Source: Warburgia ugandensis
Lineage: Eukaryota > Streptophyta > Magnoliopsida > Canellales > Canellaceae
Reading direction: 5' to 3'
DNA length: 64,000 nt
Assembly: GCA_035236585.1 (NCBI GenBank)
Contig: CP141127.1
Coordinates: 65,577,495-65,641,494 of the forward strand
The notes under the pieces were generated by a model, which had not been told where the DNA came from, searched no databases, and saw only the letters and a list, made by a program, of their open reading frames with translations. Below, in pieces: positions 50,421-64,000 of this stretch (position 1 is its first letter; each line of letters starts with the position of its first letter). A program made the position numbers and the translations under genes.

Positions 50421-53400
50421 TATAACAACCCCAACTTTTATGAATATAATTGAATTATTAAAAATTAAAAGTGAAACTGGAACTTTGAGTTCCAGGAAAA
50501 TTTATTTTTATAAGAATAAAATCAAGACTTAACACTTGGATATTTGTAATGTACTCGAAAAACCGATCAAAATGATTGTAAGTACATCAAATTCTGAGTT
50601 CGGATAAAAAAATCTTTATTTTTCTCCATTTTTATGAATAAAAGGATAAGATAGTAATTTTACTCATAATCGAGACCTAAGACAACAATATTTAGAATGT
50701 ACTCAGAAATACAATTCCAATGCCACTAAGTAGGCTCAATTCTGAGTTCGGGAGAATAAAACGGATTTTTCTCCATAAAAGGGCAAAATGGTCTTTTTAC
50801 ACCTCCGTGGGGCCCACAAATGGATCCAACTACCAGAAAACATGTGATCATGAGTCAAATCATTGCCAGCTGCTAGTCGAGAAGGAGGTGGTAGTGGGAA
50901 TCCAATGATAATTTAACAATAAAAAGAATTAAAACATGATAGTTACATGTAATCATGAAAAATTCAAAAAATCCCTATAAATAGCCTAGCAGCAAACTCC
51001 CCCTCCATCTTTCCCAATTCTCTTTTCTTTCTCTCTTTCTCTATGGGCATGTCCCCAAATGCACTCGGGTAGACGACCCCTGTGTCTGCATCGGTGAACT
51101 AGGTTTTTGCCTGGGAAACCCTATTTGAATTAGCCATTCATTTCCCTCCATTAACTTTCAATCTTCACTGTTGGATATGGTCAGATGGGGCTGATCTACA
51201 AAAGCCCTAACTTTTTATGATGATCCATCTCCTGGATCACCAGGAAAATCAAAACGAAGACAAACACGGTACTGGGTACCATCTCCGATGATTATTCCAG
51301 GTTATTCCTGACAATTTGGCTATTAAACCTTGATCTTGCATACTTAAATATCTTTAGAATGTTGGCGATCTACAAACGCCCCATGGTTTCCCTCCTCCTC
51401 CAGCAACGACACTGGAGATTTTGGCACTTCCAGAGGCTAGGGTTTCTTTTCAGTTTTCTTCTCCTTCTCCAGCATTATTTCTTCTTCTCTGGTGATCTTC
51501 ACTTCACTGAACCGGCACAAGTAGGTGCACCCTTCACCCCTCTGTTCATTCTAGCAGTTCCCTAGAGTTTTTCGACCTCCAAGTGATCTCCCCAGCTGTT
51601 GATTCATCGAGAACGACAAATCCAACAACAGGGTTGAGATCCCCATCTTGGATGGCTCAGATGAAACTTCTAAGTTGTTGGATGGATTCCTGGGGCCCAA
51701 AAACCCTAGGAGATGAAATCCTGGGCATAGATTTGCTAAGATGAGGGTGATTGGATGATGGGAGATCCGATTGTCCAGATCTGGACCATCTCGCCTATCA
51801 CCAGTCACCTCTCCCTAGTGATGGGTAATCCCAGGTAATGCGACATGGGCCACACTCCCATTTTGTCATGTTCTTTGGAGTTGACCTGAACCATTGAATG
51901 TTGATCTGAAATCTTATTTCTTCAATTCAAAGCTCATTTTAGCTCTGATTTTAGATATGAAAGCATCGATGAACTCCTTTCATTATGTAGAACCTTATGG
52001 AAGCATGATAATTGTGTTTTTATTTGTATGTATGTATGTATGTATGTAAATTATTTGGTTAAATCCTTAGTAACAACCTTGGATCATGATCAAGATGATA
52101 TCAAAATAGAGATCTGAACCGATGGATGGGTTTAGGAGGTCTCAAAACCTTAAGGACCATGATCATAGTAAAATTTCTGAATCTCTATGTTAAGTAATTG
52201 AATAAAAACAATAAAGATCAATATCAGTCGTTAAAAATGGCTAAAATTTTAAAATCCAAATTCTAATCTCAATTTAACTCCAAATTGAGATAAAAAAGTT
52301 GGGTTGGATTCCTCTTGGTGAGGAGAACTCACTGAACCAACAAAATCATAAATTCAATTCATGAAATTTTTTGCTTTTAAGAGATAATGGTACTAACATC
52401 CATGATCAATAAATTTTGGAATGATCAGACTTTATAATTCTGATCCACTCATGATATTGTGATTCTCGAACATGGAGTCAATGGTTAGAAGTGACTGATC
52501 TATGTTTAATTAAGAGATCTAGCCTTAAAAGTAGTATAATCCATAAAAATGAATGGTGATCTCCTTGATCAATTTGATCAAGGATGATTGGATAGTGTGG
52601 ATGTGTTTGGATGATGATATAAAGTTAATATCATATGGATTGATGGACTTGATGATGATAATTTTGGATAGATTAAGATTTACACCCTTAAATTGGATAA
52701 AATGACTTAAGATCTTCTTGATCGGTTGGATCAAGAAGGATCAGATCATTTGATGAGATGCATTAATGATCTAGTGATGAAATCACATTAATAATATGTA
52801 CTAGATCTTAAGGAAAATGAAAATATCAAGATCTAAACCTTAAACGGGATGATAGATGAATAGAAATCAACTATGACTGTTGGATCATGATGAATAGTTA
52901 TGGCATGTTAAATGTTCATTTGAATTATTAAATGTTATTATTATTGTATTTTATTACTTATTAGATTTAATTATTTAATTATGCTTTAATGCTTAGTTAT
53001 GAAAATTATATTGAAAATGTAATTAAATGAAAAATAGAGTTGAAGGACATTTACATGGAATGATTGACATGGACTTAATGATAGTAAGGGCTATAGTTAA
53101 TTGGATAATATAAGAAATATCATTTCTTTGTCCCAAATTAGGAGAATAATGAAACTCCATGAATGATATTTTAAATGTTCATGGACTTAATTAAATCAAT
53201 TAGAAAGAATACTTAGGGTTAAAATGCTCATAGGAACCTTATAAAAGGTTGAGCTAAGGTCACTCTAGTGAATGCTAAACATAGTGGTTAAGGGGGTTTC
53301 CTAATAGATTCTTGCTCTTCCCCTACCTTCCGTTGACGTTTGTGAGATCTAAATGCCTCCTTACATGAGGATTAAAGTAACCACTTTGTGTTCAGCCATT

Positions 53401-55660
53401 CAACTAGCAAGCCTTAGTCAATTGGAAATAAGAGGAACAGTCTAGACTTAGGATGAAATAAGCTATCTGCAACCAATAAAACATTAACTAGTTGAATAAT
53501 AATAATAAGAGCATAAAAGGTTAGTAAATTAACTAATCCTAATAAAAATTGTATGTAAGATAATCAAGATTAAACAAGATCCACAAGGAGATCTTGAATG
53601 ATAAAAAATAATAAGAATAATAACATTGTATTGTACTTAGTGTGCATATTTATTAGTATGTATGATATAGATTAAATCTAGATCATTAGTTTAGATAATC
53701 TAAACCCTTGATCAAATATGATTCAAGGAAGAGAACAACGATCATCCTCCTTAGGGATGATCAAACAACGGAACTTAGATCAAAGAACTAGATTATAGAA
53801 GATCTAGGCCCTTGATCTTTATCAACAAGTTTAGATTATTGATCAAAGGATCTATGAAAGATCAAGATCAAAGAGATAGATACACAAAGACTTAGAGATA
53901 GAAAATACTTAGATCTAAAAGATTAGAAGATCATTCTAACCATTAGATCTATTGATCAATAGGATAAATACTATCTGAGGAAGATAGATTGCGTGATGAT
54001 AGGAAGATAAGACAGATCTAGATCCTTTACATCAATATGAGATTATCCAAAATTGTATAGATAATGATAGTATATATGTATTTAAAAATTACACATGTCA
54101 ATCATGGAGGATCTGAAGGAATGGATCACTACATGAAGGTAGGTGGAACTTTAAGAGTATAAGACCTATGGTCTATGGAATTGCTGTTTTACACAGACAT
54201 TATAATGCTTAAGAATGATAACATGCTTAGTTGCATTTGAATCATAATTCATGTATATGAATAGAGATAACTGTTGAAATTTGATGGATACCTAGGTATC
54301 ATTTATGATTACCTTTAAACTTAGATAAGAACATAGTAATGATGGATATCATTTGTATTAAATGAGTATCTTTACACTTAATAGCATTTGGTGTATGAAT
54401 ACCAAATTAAAGGAAATGGGGATCATTTATAATAAATGATTAATCCCTAAACTTAAAAGAATATGGCTATCATTCATTGCAAATGAGGATCCCCAAATCT
54501 AGAAATAAAATTATATCATTAGTATGAGGATATTGAATACGAGAACGATAATATAAACAGATAAATCATCTGAGATGTACAAGAAGTATTTTAGATACAA
54601 GCATGGGGGCTTGTGGTTTTGTTTTAAATAGGTATAAGCCTAGGGATGCTATGCTAGGAAAGTTATGAGGGTTTGGCCACCCGCTTCCTGAAATTTGATG
54701 ATATTATGATACCTTGTCCAAAGAGAGGCTAAAAGCCTAGTGGGGCAATTATGGGAAGGCCCCACTATGAAAGTCTTGTCTTCTCATACGGGTAGTGACA
54801 CAATATTTTCCATCGTGGTATCAAGGTGAACAGGGTAGTTATCCAAGTGGCTAGTACGGATCAGACTACCGCATGGTAGTCCTTGAGTATTTTGCATATG
54901 ATGCATGGCGTAGTGAGATGCTAATACTGCCCTAATGAGGGAGTATTTTCCTAGAAAAATTTTGGATAATTTATCAACTTAGTATATCTGAGTATGGTTA
55001 TTGATGTTTGAGATATTGACCATTTTTCATGATTTTTTACCGTATATATATACGATATTGTAGTGAGTGGTTCGGAATTATCATAGTAGATGTTACATGA
55101 TAAACTATGTGATAGAATGTTCATATATGGTATGGTTCATGGAAATTGAATTATGTGATTCATATGAAATATGATGATTAAGAATACTATACTTTTGACT
55201 TATACGATTCTATATGTTCTTGAATCCCCTACCAACCATAGCTTGTTGAGATATTGTAAATACTTGAATGTTTACAATATTTCAAATACAAAAAGAAGGA
55301 CTGAAGGGATACAACAAGGGAATAGAAGACCACACTGTTGATCAAGACTATGTACATTTGTGAAAGGATTGAATTGTATTTTGATTTGTGTATTTTGGAC
55401 ATAAGATGTAATAAAGGGGTTGTGTATGTGAACCACTGGATCGATACTGCAATTTTAATAAAATGAGTTTCTTTGGAAATATATGTTGTACACAAAATTA
55501 TGTATGCATATGTGAGTGATATGAGGCATTGGGGTTTTCTGAAAAGAATTTCAAAGGAAAAAATTTACACTGTTTAAGTTTTCAAAATGTTTGTAAAATT
55601 GGTCGACCACCATTTGAAAATGAATAATGAAAATGTATTTCAAAAACTTGGGTCGCCACA
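50421..55660 (+). mobile_element. 5.24-kb solo LTR, family C, copy 2, inside copia
   Basis: It starts at ATAACAACCCCAACTTTT with one preceding base and ends TTGGGTCGCCACA, flanked by gtgtc/atgtc (50416-50420, 55661-55665). Its first part (to about 51000) and its last part (from about 53365) align with 28255-31713. The middle differs and is longer. A CCTATAAATAGCC box near 50972 corresponds to the TATA-like box of copy 1. No coding region is present. The copia reading resumes directly after it. Confidence 0.88.
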
Positions 55661-55745
55661 ATGTCAGACCCATACATTAAGACATTACCCTAGAGAGTGT
55701 TTAGGAAACATATTGAGTCAAGTAGGGTGAAAGTTGTTCACAAAT

Positions 55746-56192
55746 GGTTCTAAATGCAGTACATTTATTTTTCTCTTGTCACTTGGAATTATAAATTATA
55801 GGGTACTTATATTTAAGTGAATCATGTGATGCTTAGAATGGGCAAGTTTATCTAGTGATGATAGTGGGAACCTTAAGTAACATTGTAAGGATTCTATGTA
55901 AAGGTGATTGAGAATTGTATTATAGGGAGAAATAGAATCCTTGTTCCTTATTAATATATATATATATATATATAGAATTATTACATATATAACCCAATAT
56001 TTAGAAGATTTTAGCTTCTGAAATCACTTAATTATCACTAGTTAGTGTTAATTTTGTTGCTGTGCAGATCTAAGGTACAAATGAAAAAGTATAAAATGAT
56101 CATTTTACCCTTGAAAGAGCAATTTTAGAAACCAAGCTACATTATGGGTTATGCATGCCAAAAATGATAATTGAGGCACAATTGGTTCACAT

Positions 56193-56253
<61 letters not shown>

Positions 56254-57716
56254 TGGATTCGATGCTCCACTCTCCTTAAGTCTTTCTAAATTTGAAAAAT
56301 CCTAGATTCCCTATCAATTTTCTATTTCTTTCACTTTTCTCCCCACCAATTTTCTTTCCTACTCATTCCTTATCTCTCCATTTTCTAGTTCTTCTTTTCT
56401 CCCAATTTCCCTCCACTTTCCTACTTAGAAAAAGATGCCTCTCCCCCTTAACAATCACTTTACTATTTGGTTTCACCTCCTTACTTTCCCTCTTAAGTTA
56501 TCTCTTTACTCTTTCTTTCTATTTCTTTCCTTTCCCCACCCATTTCGTTCATCCCTTCAACTTTCTTCTTGTTACTTCTTTTCCTTCCCATCTTATTCTC
56601 TTCCATTCTCATCTCCTATTCCTATATGTGAATTCCACCCCCACCCCCCCCCCATCTAGCCATTGATTCAAAATCAAATTAAATGACTTGATCTCAAGCA
56701 TTGAATCACCTTAACCCTTATGCTAGAAATATATAAAAAGAGGTGTTTTGCACAGCTCAAGGATCTTTCAACTTTCCCTAGAGTTCAAGGCCAAATCAAA
56801 GGAGAAATAGAAGGAGGAAGATCACCCTCACCCAAGCTCCCTTAAAGCTTTCATGGTTCACTTCATCTAGAGATAAAGGGAGTGTCTCAACCTAAGTTCC
56901 AACTTCTTGCTTTCTTATTTTCTTCTTCCTTCTTCCTTCTCTGCCATCTTCTATATTTTCCATTGACCTTGTTTTAGCATGCATTCATGTAGATTTTTCT
57001 TACTTGGATTGTTAAGGTAGTTACACTCATCTTTCATGTAACTTAGAATTGCATGCATGCTTCCTTTTTACAGTTTTCCCTTAGTTTTTGCTTGTCAATT
57101 ACTTACTTTTCCTTGCTTGTAGTTCATGTTTAGCATAGTAAATCATTTTATCATAGAATAGTTTATATGGATACCATGTTTTCCTTCAATTTCATTAAAC
57201 TTTGCATGCATATAGGTATAGGTTTTTCAATGCATTCCACCAAAATTTGGTGGATGCCTCCTTTTCTATTTCTTATACATTGTTTATTCTTGTAGAATAA
57301 ATTAGTTGCATTCACAATAGGATTTTGTGTAGTTTTGTATCTTTAGATCAGATTTTACTTTATAGATCCAAGGTTAGTATAAATTTCCAAGTTTCCATGT
57401 TTTAAAGCACTTTCCTATTTTAGAAGTAGTTAGTTTCTAATTTTGGATTCCATATTTAGAACTTAGATTCCTTGCCTTTTAGTTTTAGAAACTTCCTAAT
57501 TTGGCTTTCATTCATCTCAAGAACATTTTAGGATTAGTTTAGATCCATTTTAGAAAGTAGTTGTATGGTACATTCTTAGATCCAACACTTTTCTAGTTTA
57601 GAATTAGCACCTAATATATAAACCATGTTTGACTTACTTTGACTTTCTATTTTCCTTTGCTTACTTTTTAGGATTAGTTTAGAAACTTCATGTACATTAG
57701 ATTCTTAGATTTAGAA
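55746..57716. other. Repeat-derived region with CA and pyrimidine-rich tracts
   Basis: Contains AT repeats near 55953-55975, the CA tract at 56195-56251, a pyrimidine-rich stretch (about 56290-56640) and a promoter-like AATATATAAAAAGAGG near 56728. The last two suggest part of another LTR. No gene is supported; the Phe/Leu/Ser-rich frame at 56292-56666 comes from the pyrimidine bias. Confidence 0.5.
56195..56251. repeat. (CA)n microsatellite, about 28 units
   Basis: Uninterrupted CA/AC tract of about 57 bases. Confidence 0.97.
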
Positions 57717-60381
<2,665 letters not shown>

Positions 60382-61860
60382 AAATTACAAAACTTATTAG
60401 AATGAATTCTTAATTTAGAAATTCATGCATATTATTTTAGATTCATGCATCTTAGTTGCATATAGTGTAAACATTCCACTTTCGTTTTATAAACACACTC
60501 GCACACTTTCTTACTTATATGCATGGATTCTTCCATGTTAGGTTTTGCATCCCTCATTCATTCCCATATCATAATATTTTACCCTTACACTTTTCTTTGC
60601 TCATACACCTTCTTATCATGTTTCTAATCCATCCACTTTCTAATTTCATGTTTCACAAACCCACTTTCTAATTTTAGATTTCATGCATATTTTTATGTTA
60701 GTTAGTTCATTCATCGTTCTTCCTATTCTTTCTAATTTACTTTTTCATGGATTTGAGCTAAGAAAAAGGATAGGATTCTTAAAAATAAGGAAACTTTCTA
60801 ATTTTTTTAATTAAGGTTGAGGAAACATGCAAATCCATCCATAAGCCACCTACGTTCTTAGCTATCAGTTTAGTATTGGGGGTTGGGGATACATCTTGTA
60901 CCTATTTATTGGTTCACCTCTTAAGGTTAGGAATTGGTGAGTCCTAAAATAAGGGCCACTATCTACACTTCATTTTCTTTTTTTCTATTTCATATTTAAG
61001 GTAGAGAGCGGGTTTATGGCTGCCCTATTTTAAAGTTGAATGACCTCTAATCCCCCTTTTTATCTAAACTCCTCGAAATTTCCTTCTTTCTTTTAAGAGA
61101 TTTTGACTTTTCTTGCTTCCTTTTCCATCATCCTTCTTTCTTTCTTACATGGTGATTGTTTAGGAAAAAGTGTTAGGACTCCTCTTTTCTTGGCTACACT
61201 AATACTTCATTCCTAAGGATCATTGGATGAAATTTGCTGGTTTGTGGCATGTCAGGTTAAGCAGATGAGAAAAACTTGGTAGTAACTTTAGTGTATTTTG
61301 GGTTAAAGAGAAGTGTACAAGCTTCTACTAAGTTACAGAACACGTGGGTTGTATAGCAAAATTCAAGGCCGGATTTGAAGGACCTTTATTTGCTTTATTT
61401 TTATTTCTTATGTAACAAATTTCCTTGTAATTTTCCAATAATGAAAGAGCTCTTTTCTTTTCTTAGATACTTTGTTCCTTACATTAATTTCTTAGTTAGT
61501 TGTAATTTTAGATAGTTTTCTTAGTTGTAATTTTAGAAAGTTTTTTCTTAATTAGTGGTAATTTAGAAAGTTACTTTAATTTCTAATTAGTTGTATTTTT
61601 AGAAAGTTTCCTAGTTTATTTGCTTGTTTATTTAGTTAGTTTTCTAGTTTCTTTAATTGCTTGCTTTCTAATTTGAATTTACTTTCTAGTTGCTTAGTTA
61701 GTTTAACCATTTCCCTTAGCTAGTAGTTTCGTTTTTAGTTAGTTACTTGTTTCTTATTTCATTTGCTTACTTTATGTCATTACTTTCTTCTTAATTTACT
61801 TTTCTTGTCCTTAGTTTTAGTTAGGATTAGTTCTTTTGAATGCTTGGCTAGGTTAAAGTA
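60382..61860. other. Repeat-derived region, possible LTR remainder
   Basis: T-rich sequence with recurring TTTCTAATTTAG phrases that also occur left of 57716, so family E copy 2 appears to have inserted into it. A transcript-end-like CCAATAATGAAAGAGC lies near 61435. 61488-61620 holds imperfect repeats, listed separately. No gene. Confidence 0.45.
61488..61620. repeat. Imperfect ~35-bp tandem repeats
   Basis: About four copies of a unit like TTAGTTGTAATTTTAGAAAG followed by a T-rich spacer. Confidence 0.6.
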
Positions 61861-64000
61861 AGATGAGCTAATTTCTAATTAATTCTATTTATTAAATAGT
61901 CTTCATATGATCTACCCATATTTGTCGATTTTATACTCCAATGGAGCCATCCACTTGAATTAATTATTAAGACACATCACTTGTAAACCTTAAGCAATAT
62001 TCAAGTAAGAATAGGAGTGGGAATCTACATTTTGAGACTTGCTATGTGGGATGTTGTCATTTCTATTAACATGATATGTTATGGTGAATAAATAGAACTT
62101 GATCTTACATCTAAAACACTCAATGAACTTGATTATAGGAGTGTTTGTTAGATGGACTAAGCAATATATTGCCATTAGACTTGAGGATTTATGATTTGAG
62201 TGGGGCTAGTCAGTAAAGCTCATTATGGACCATATTTGGATGCTTTGAGATATGTATCAAAGTTATAAGAATAAAAATGTCTGATAAGGGACTCACTCTC
62301 CTACAAAAAACAATATTTAGTGTGAGATCACCATGGCTGATCTTTTATAAATTTAGAGTCTTGTTATTGATAAATGTTTTATCTAAAGTAAAGCTCACAT
62401 TTATTCCTAGGGCACATTATGATTAGGTTACGTTCATGCATATTTAGTTAAATTACACACCCCCAGGATATAATTGTTTATGGAATGGTGGGAGGGTATA
62501 ATAACAATTGCTTGAAGGATAAGTAATTATATAACTAATTTCTACTAATGGGCTACATGTATGAGAGATTGACCTACATATTTCTTATTCCATCAAGATT
62601 TCCCCACAATAGGAAGGAGTTCTATTTGGATTGGAATTACTTGCTTTTGGGAAGTGGAGTGGAACTAGAAACCTACTAAAAAGAAATCATAGAGGGATTC
62701 CACATTATGGAGTATGAGGGAAATTGGGGTCTCTAGTTTCTCTTCACAAGAGAGACTGGTAGAGAAACGGAGCCTATAGTCCCCTCAACCCCACATATAA
62801 GGCCCTCTCCTCTCTTTTTCAACTAGATGAAAAGATATAGTAAAGATTTGATGATAGAGATGATTTTAGTGACACCTCTATAGAGAAGATAGGAGCAAGG
62901 ATTTGGAAAATCTTACATTCACATATTCCTATGGATTAATTAGGACCTCTTGACTTAGGTAAGATTCAAACCTTAGATATGTTTGCATAGGTTGTAGAAA
63001 TCATGAGATCCATATGACTAAAAGGTTGAAATTTTAAGATAATATCATTCTAACACTAAATTTTAATTTTTAGTATGGATATTTTACATGGACCAAAAGT
63101 TATTATGTGTCATATTGCATATATGTCTTTTGAGTTGAGGATTTGCTATCTAACAATGCAGGGGAGGGATGGCCATGAACTTGATTGAACTTTACTACTG
63201 TTTTATTGAGTAACTAACCTACGATTTAAAATTAAGACCTAGGTAGATTATGTAAAGGAGTCTCCACCCAAGGAAGAAAGGGCTTTATGTCCCTAATGAC
63301 TCAAATAGTGTACAACCAAGTATGTAGGTTTGGATCTCTCCCAAGGATTAAGGCAACCTAGAATATAACCAATCTAAATCTCCTCAACCTTTGAGGTATG
63401 AAAAGGTTGAGTTTTGTCTAGTGACTAATTTAGGACCCTTATGAAATAAGAAGTCACAAATTAAATGAAAAAGAAGCTTTCTAGTTAATATAAGAGATTA
63501 TAAATGAATTATGGCAATACTAACGAGTCTCGTGCACTAAGAATAGGAAAATCTTACCTTCAAACTTCATTCTAAATAACAAAAGAAGTAAAGAATGTTT
63601 AATGGAATGATAAATATATATAAAATTTATTGTGCTATACTACTCAAATAACGTAGGCTAGGGGAAAAGGTGAAGATTTAAAATTAGTCTCACAAATAGT
63701 TGAAAACATTCTAAAGATGATGCTAAATTTATTTTAATTTTTTGTTCTAAGAGTAAATGCATCTCTTATGGGGTATTGGATTGAAATTCTTATAGGTATG
63801 ACCTCGAACCTTAGGTTGCATTGTGGATTCTTCACCAACATCATATCTAGGGCTTCCCTTATGTTTTAGAAGCCAGCAAAGACATAATTGGATCTAGTTT
63901 AGAGGGGGTTAAAAAAAAAAAAGGCTACTTGGAAATGTAGCTTGCTTTAGTTTCCTAGTAGAATTTTATTGAATAAGGCTCTAAGTAGCTTACGGTCTAC
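61861..64000. other. Unclassified repeat-like sequence to the right edge
   Basis: AT-rich, with no frame above about 60 residues. CCCACATATAAGGCCCTCTC near 62790 resembles an LTR TATA and leader region, so part of this may be another LTR. I found no partner repeat in the window. Confidence 0.4.

Larger units (their letters stand above)
46680..55745 (+). mobile_element. Old Ty1/copia retrotransposon remnant with two nested insertions (fossil)
   Basis: Plus-strand reverse-transcriptase start motifs (PIWCKWIF, AHKARLVAKGY) lie near 46790-46890. LHRSIYILKQA, VLYIDDILLIG and the downstream RT/RNase H region lie at about 49480-50420. A C-terminal end resumes at 55661 and stops near 55745. The interruptions are an LTR-like repeat (about 47012-49418) and a 5.2-kb solo LTR (50421-55660). 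It is heavily decayed, and the LTRs and gag were not found. Copia identity rests on the YIDDILL box and its flanks. Confidence 0.85.

Noticed and set aside
56292-56666. 124-residue plus-strand open frame, rich in Phe, Leu, Ser and Pro
   Set aside because: The composition is explained by the pyrimidine-rich DNA; no domain, and an overlapping frame looks the same.

Overview
The window is plant nuclear DNA. It is AT-rich, carries a spliced angiosperm-type SAC3 gene and a gene for a chloroplast-targeted protein, and is packed with plant retroelements: an RTE-type LINE, an Au-type SINE, Ty3/gypsy elements of Athila and Del/Tekay type, Ty1/copia, and solo LTRs. Large introns and nested LTR elements point to a repeat-rich flowering plant, probably a non-grass woody species. 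The species assignment is inference only. I found no rRNA, tRNA, CRISPR or prokaryotic feature.

Layout. About 1-11.2 kb is gene space. A plus-strand SAC3/THP3-type gene shows its last four coding exons (2260-2390, 7917-8050, 8133-8365, 8980-9078). Its upstream exons lie beyond the left edge, apparently behind an antisense LINE at 1-1325. Its 5.5-kb intron holds a SINE with clear target-site duplications, an RTE tail fragment and two local tandem duplications. Downstream, in tail-to-tail orientation, is an intact single-exon minus-strand gene (10623-11177) for a chloroplast one-helix, LHC-like protein.

From about 11.2 kb on I see no further host gene that I can support. 13.1-13.4 kb is an array of hairpin-forming GATGA-rich units. 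13.6-24.0 kb is an old minus-strand Athila-like element. 24.2-25.5 kb holds three long dinucleotide microsatellites. 26.87-44.08 kb is a 17.2-kb minus-strand Del/Tekay-type chromovirus with 3-kb LTRs, a tRNA-iMet-type primer site and a target duplication. Two solo LTRs are nested in it: one of its own family in opposite orientation (34774-37841) and one of a different family inside its left LTR (28255-31713).

46.7-55.7 kb is an old plus-strand copia element. It is split by a 2.4-kb LTR-like repeat (about 47012-49418) and by a 5.2-kb solo LTR (50421-55660) related to the 28255 copy. A second copy of the 2.4-kb repeat lies at about 57717-60381, with a greatly expanded GA tract. 60.4-64 kb is diffuse repeat-derived sequence.

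The two host genes have unrelated jobs: nuclear mRNA metabolism and the thylakoid. The rest is best read as layered retrotransposon history, whose order can be inferred from which element interrupts which. I did not find a convincing undescribed coding system. The most unusual items are structural: a very recent duplication ending about 25 bases short of a splice acceptor, the hairpin array, the nested solo LTRs, and the expansion of a GA tract in one copy of a repeat.
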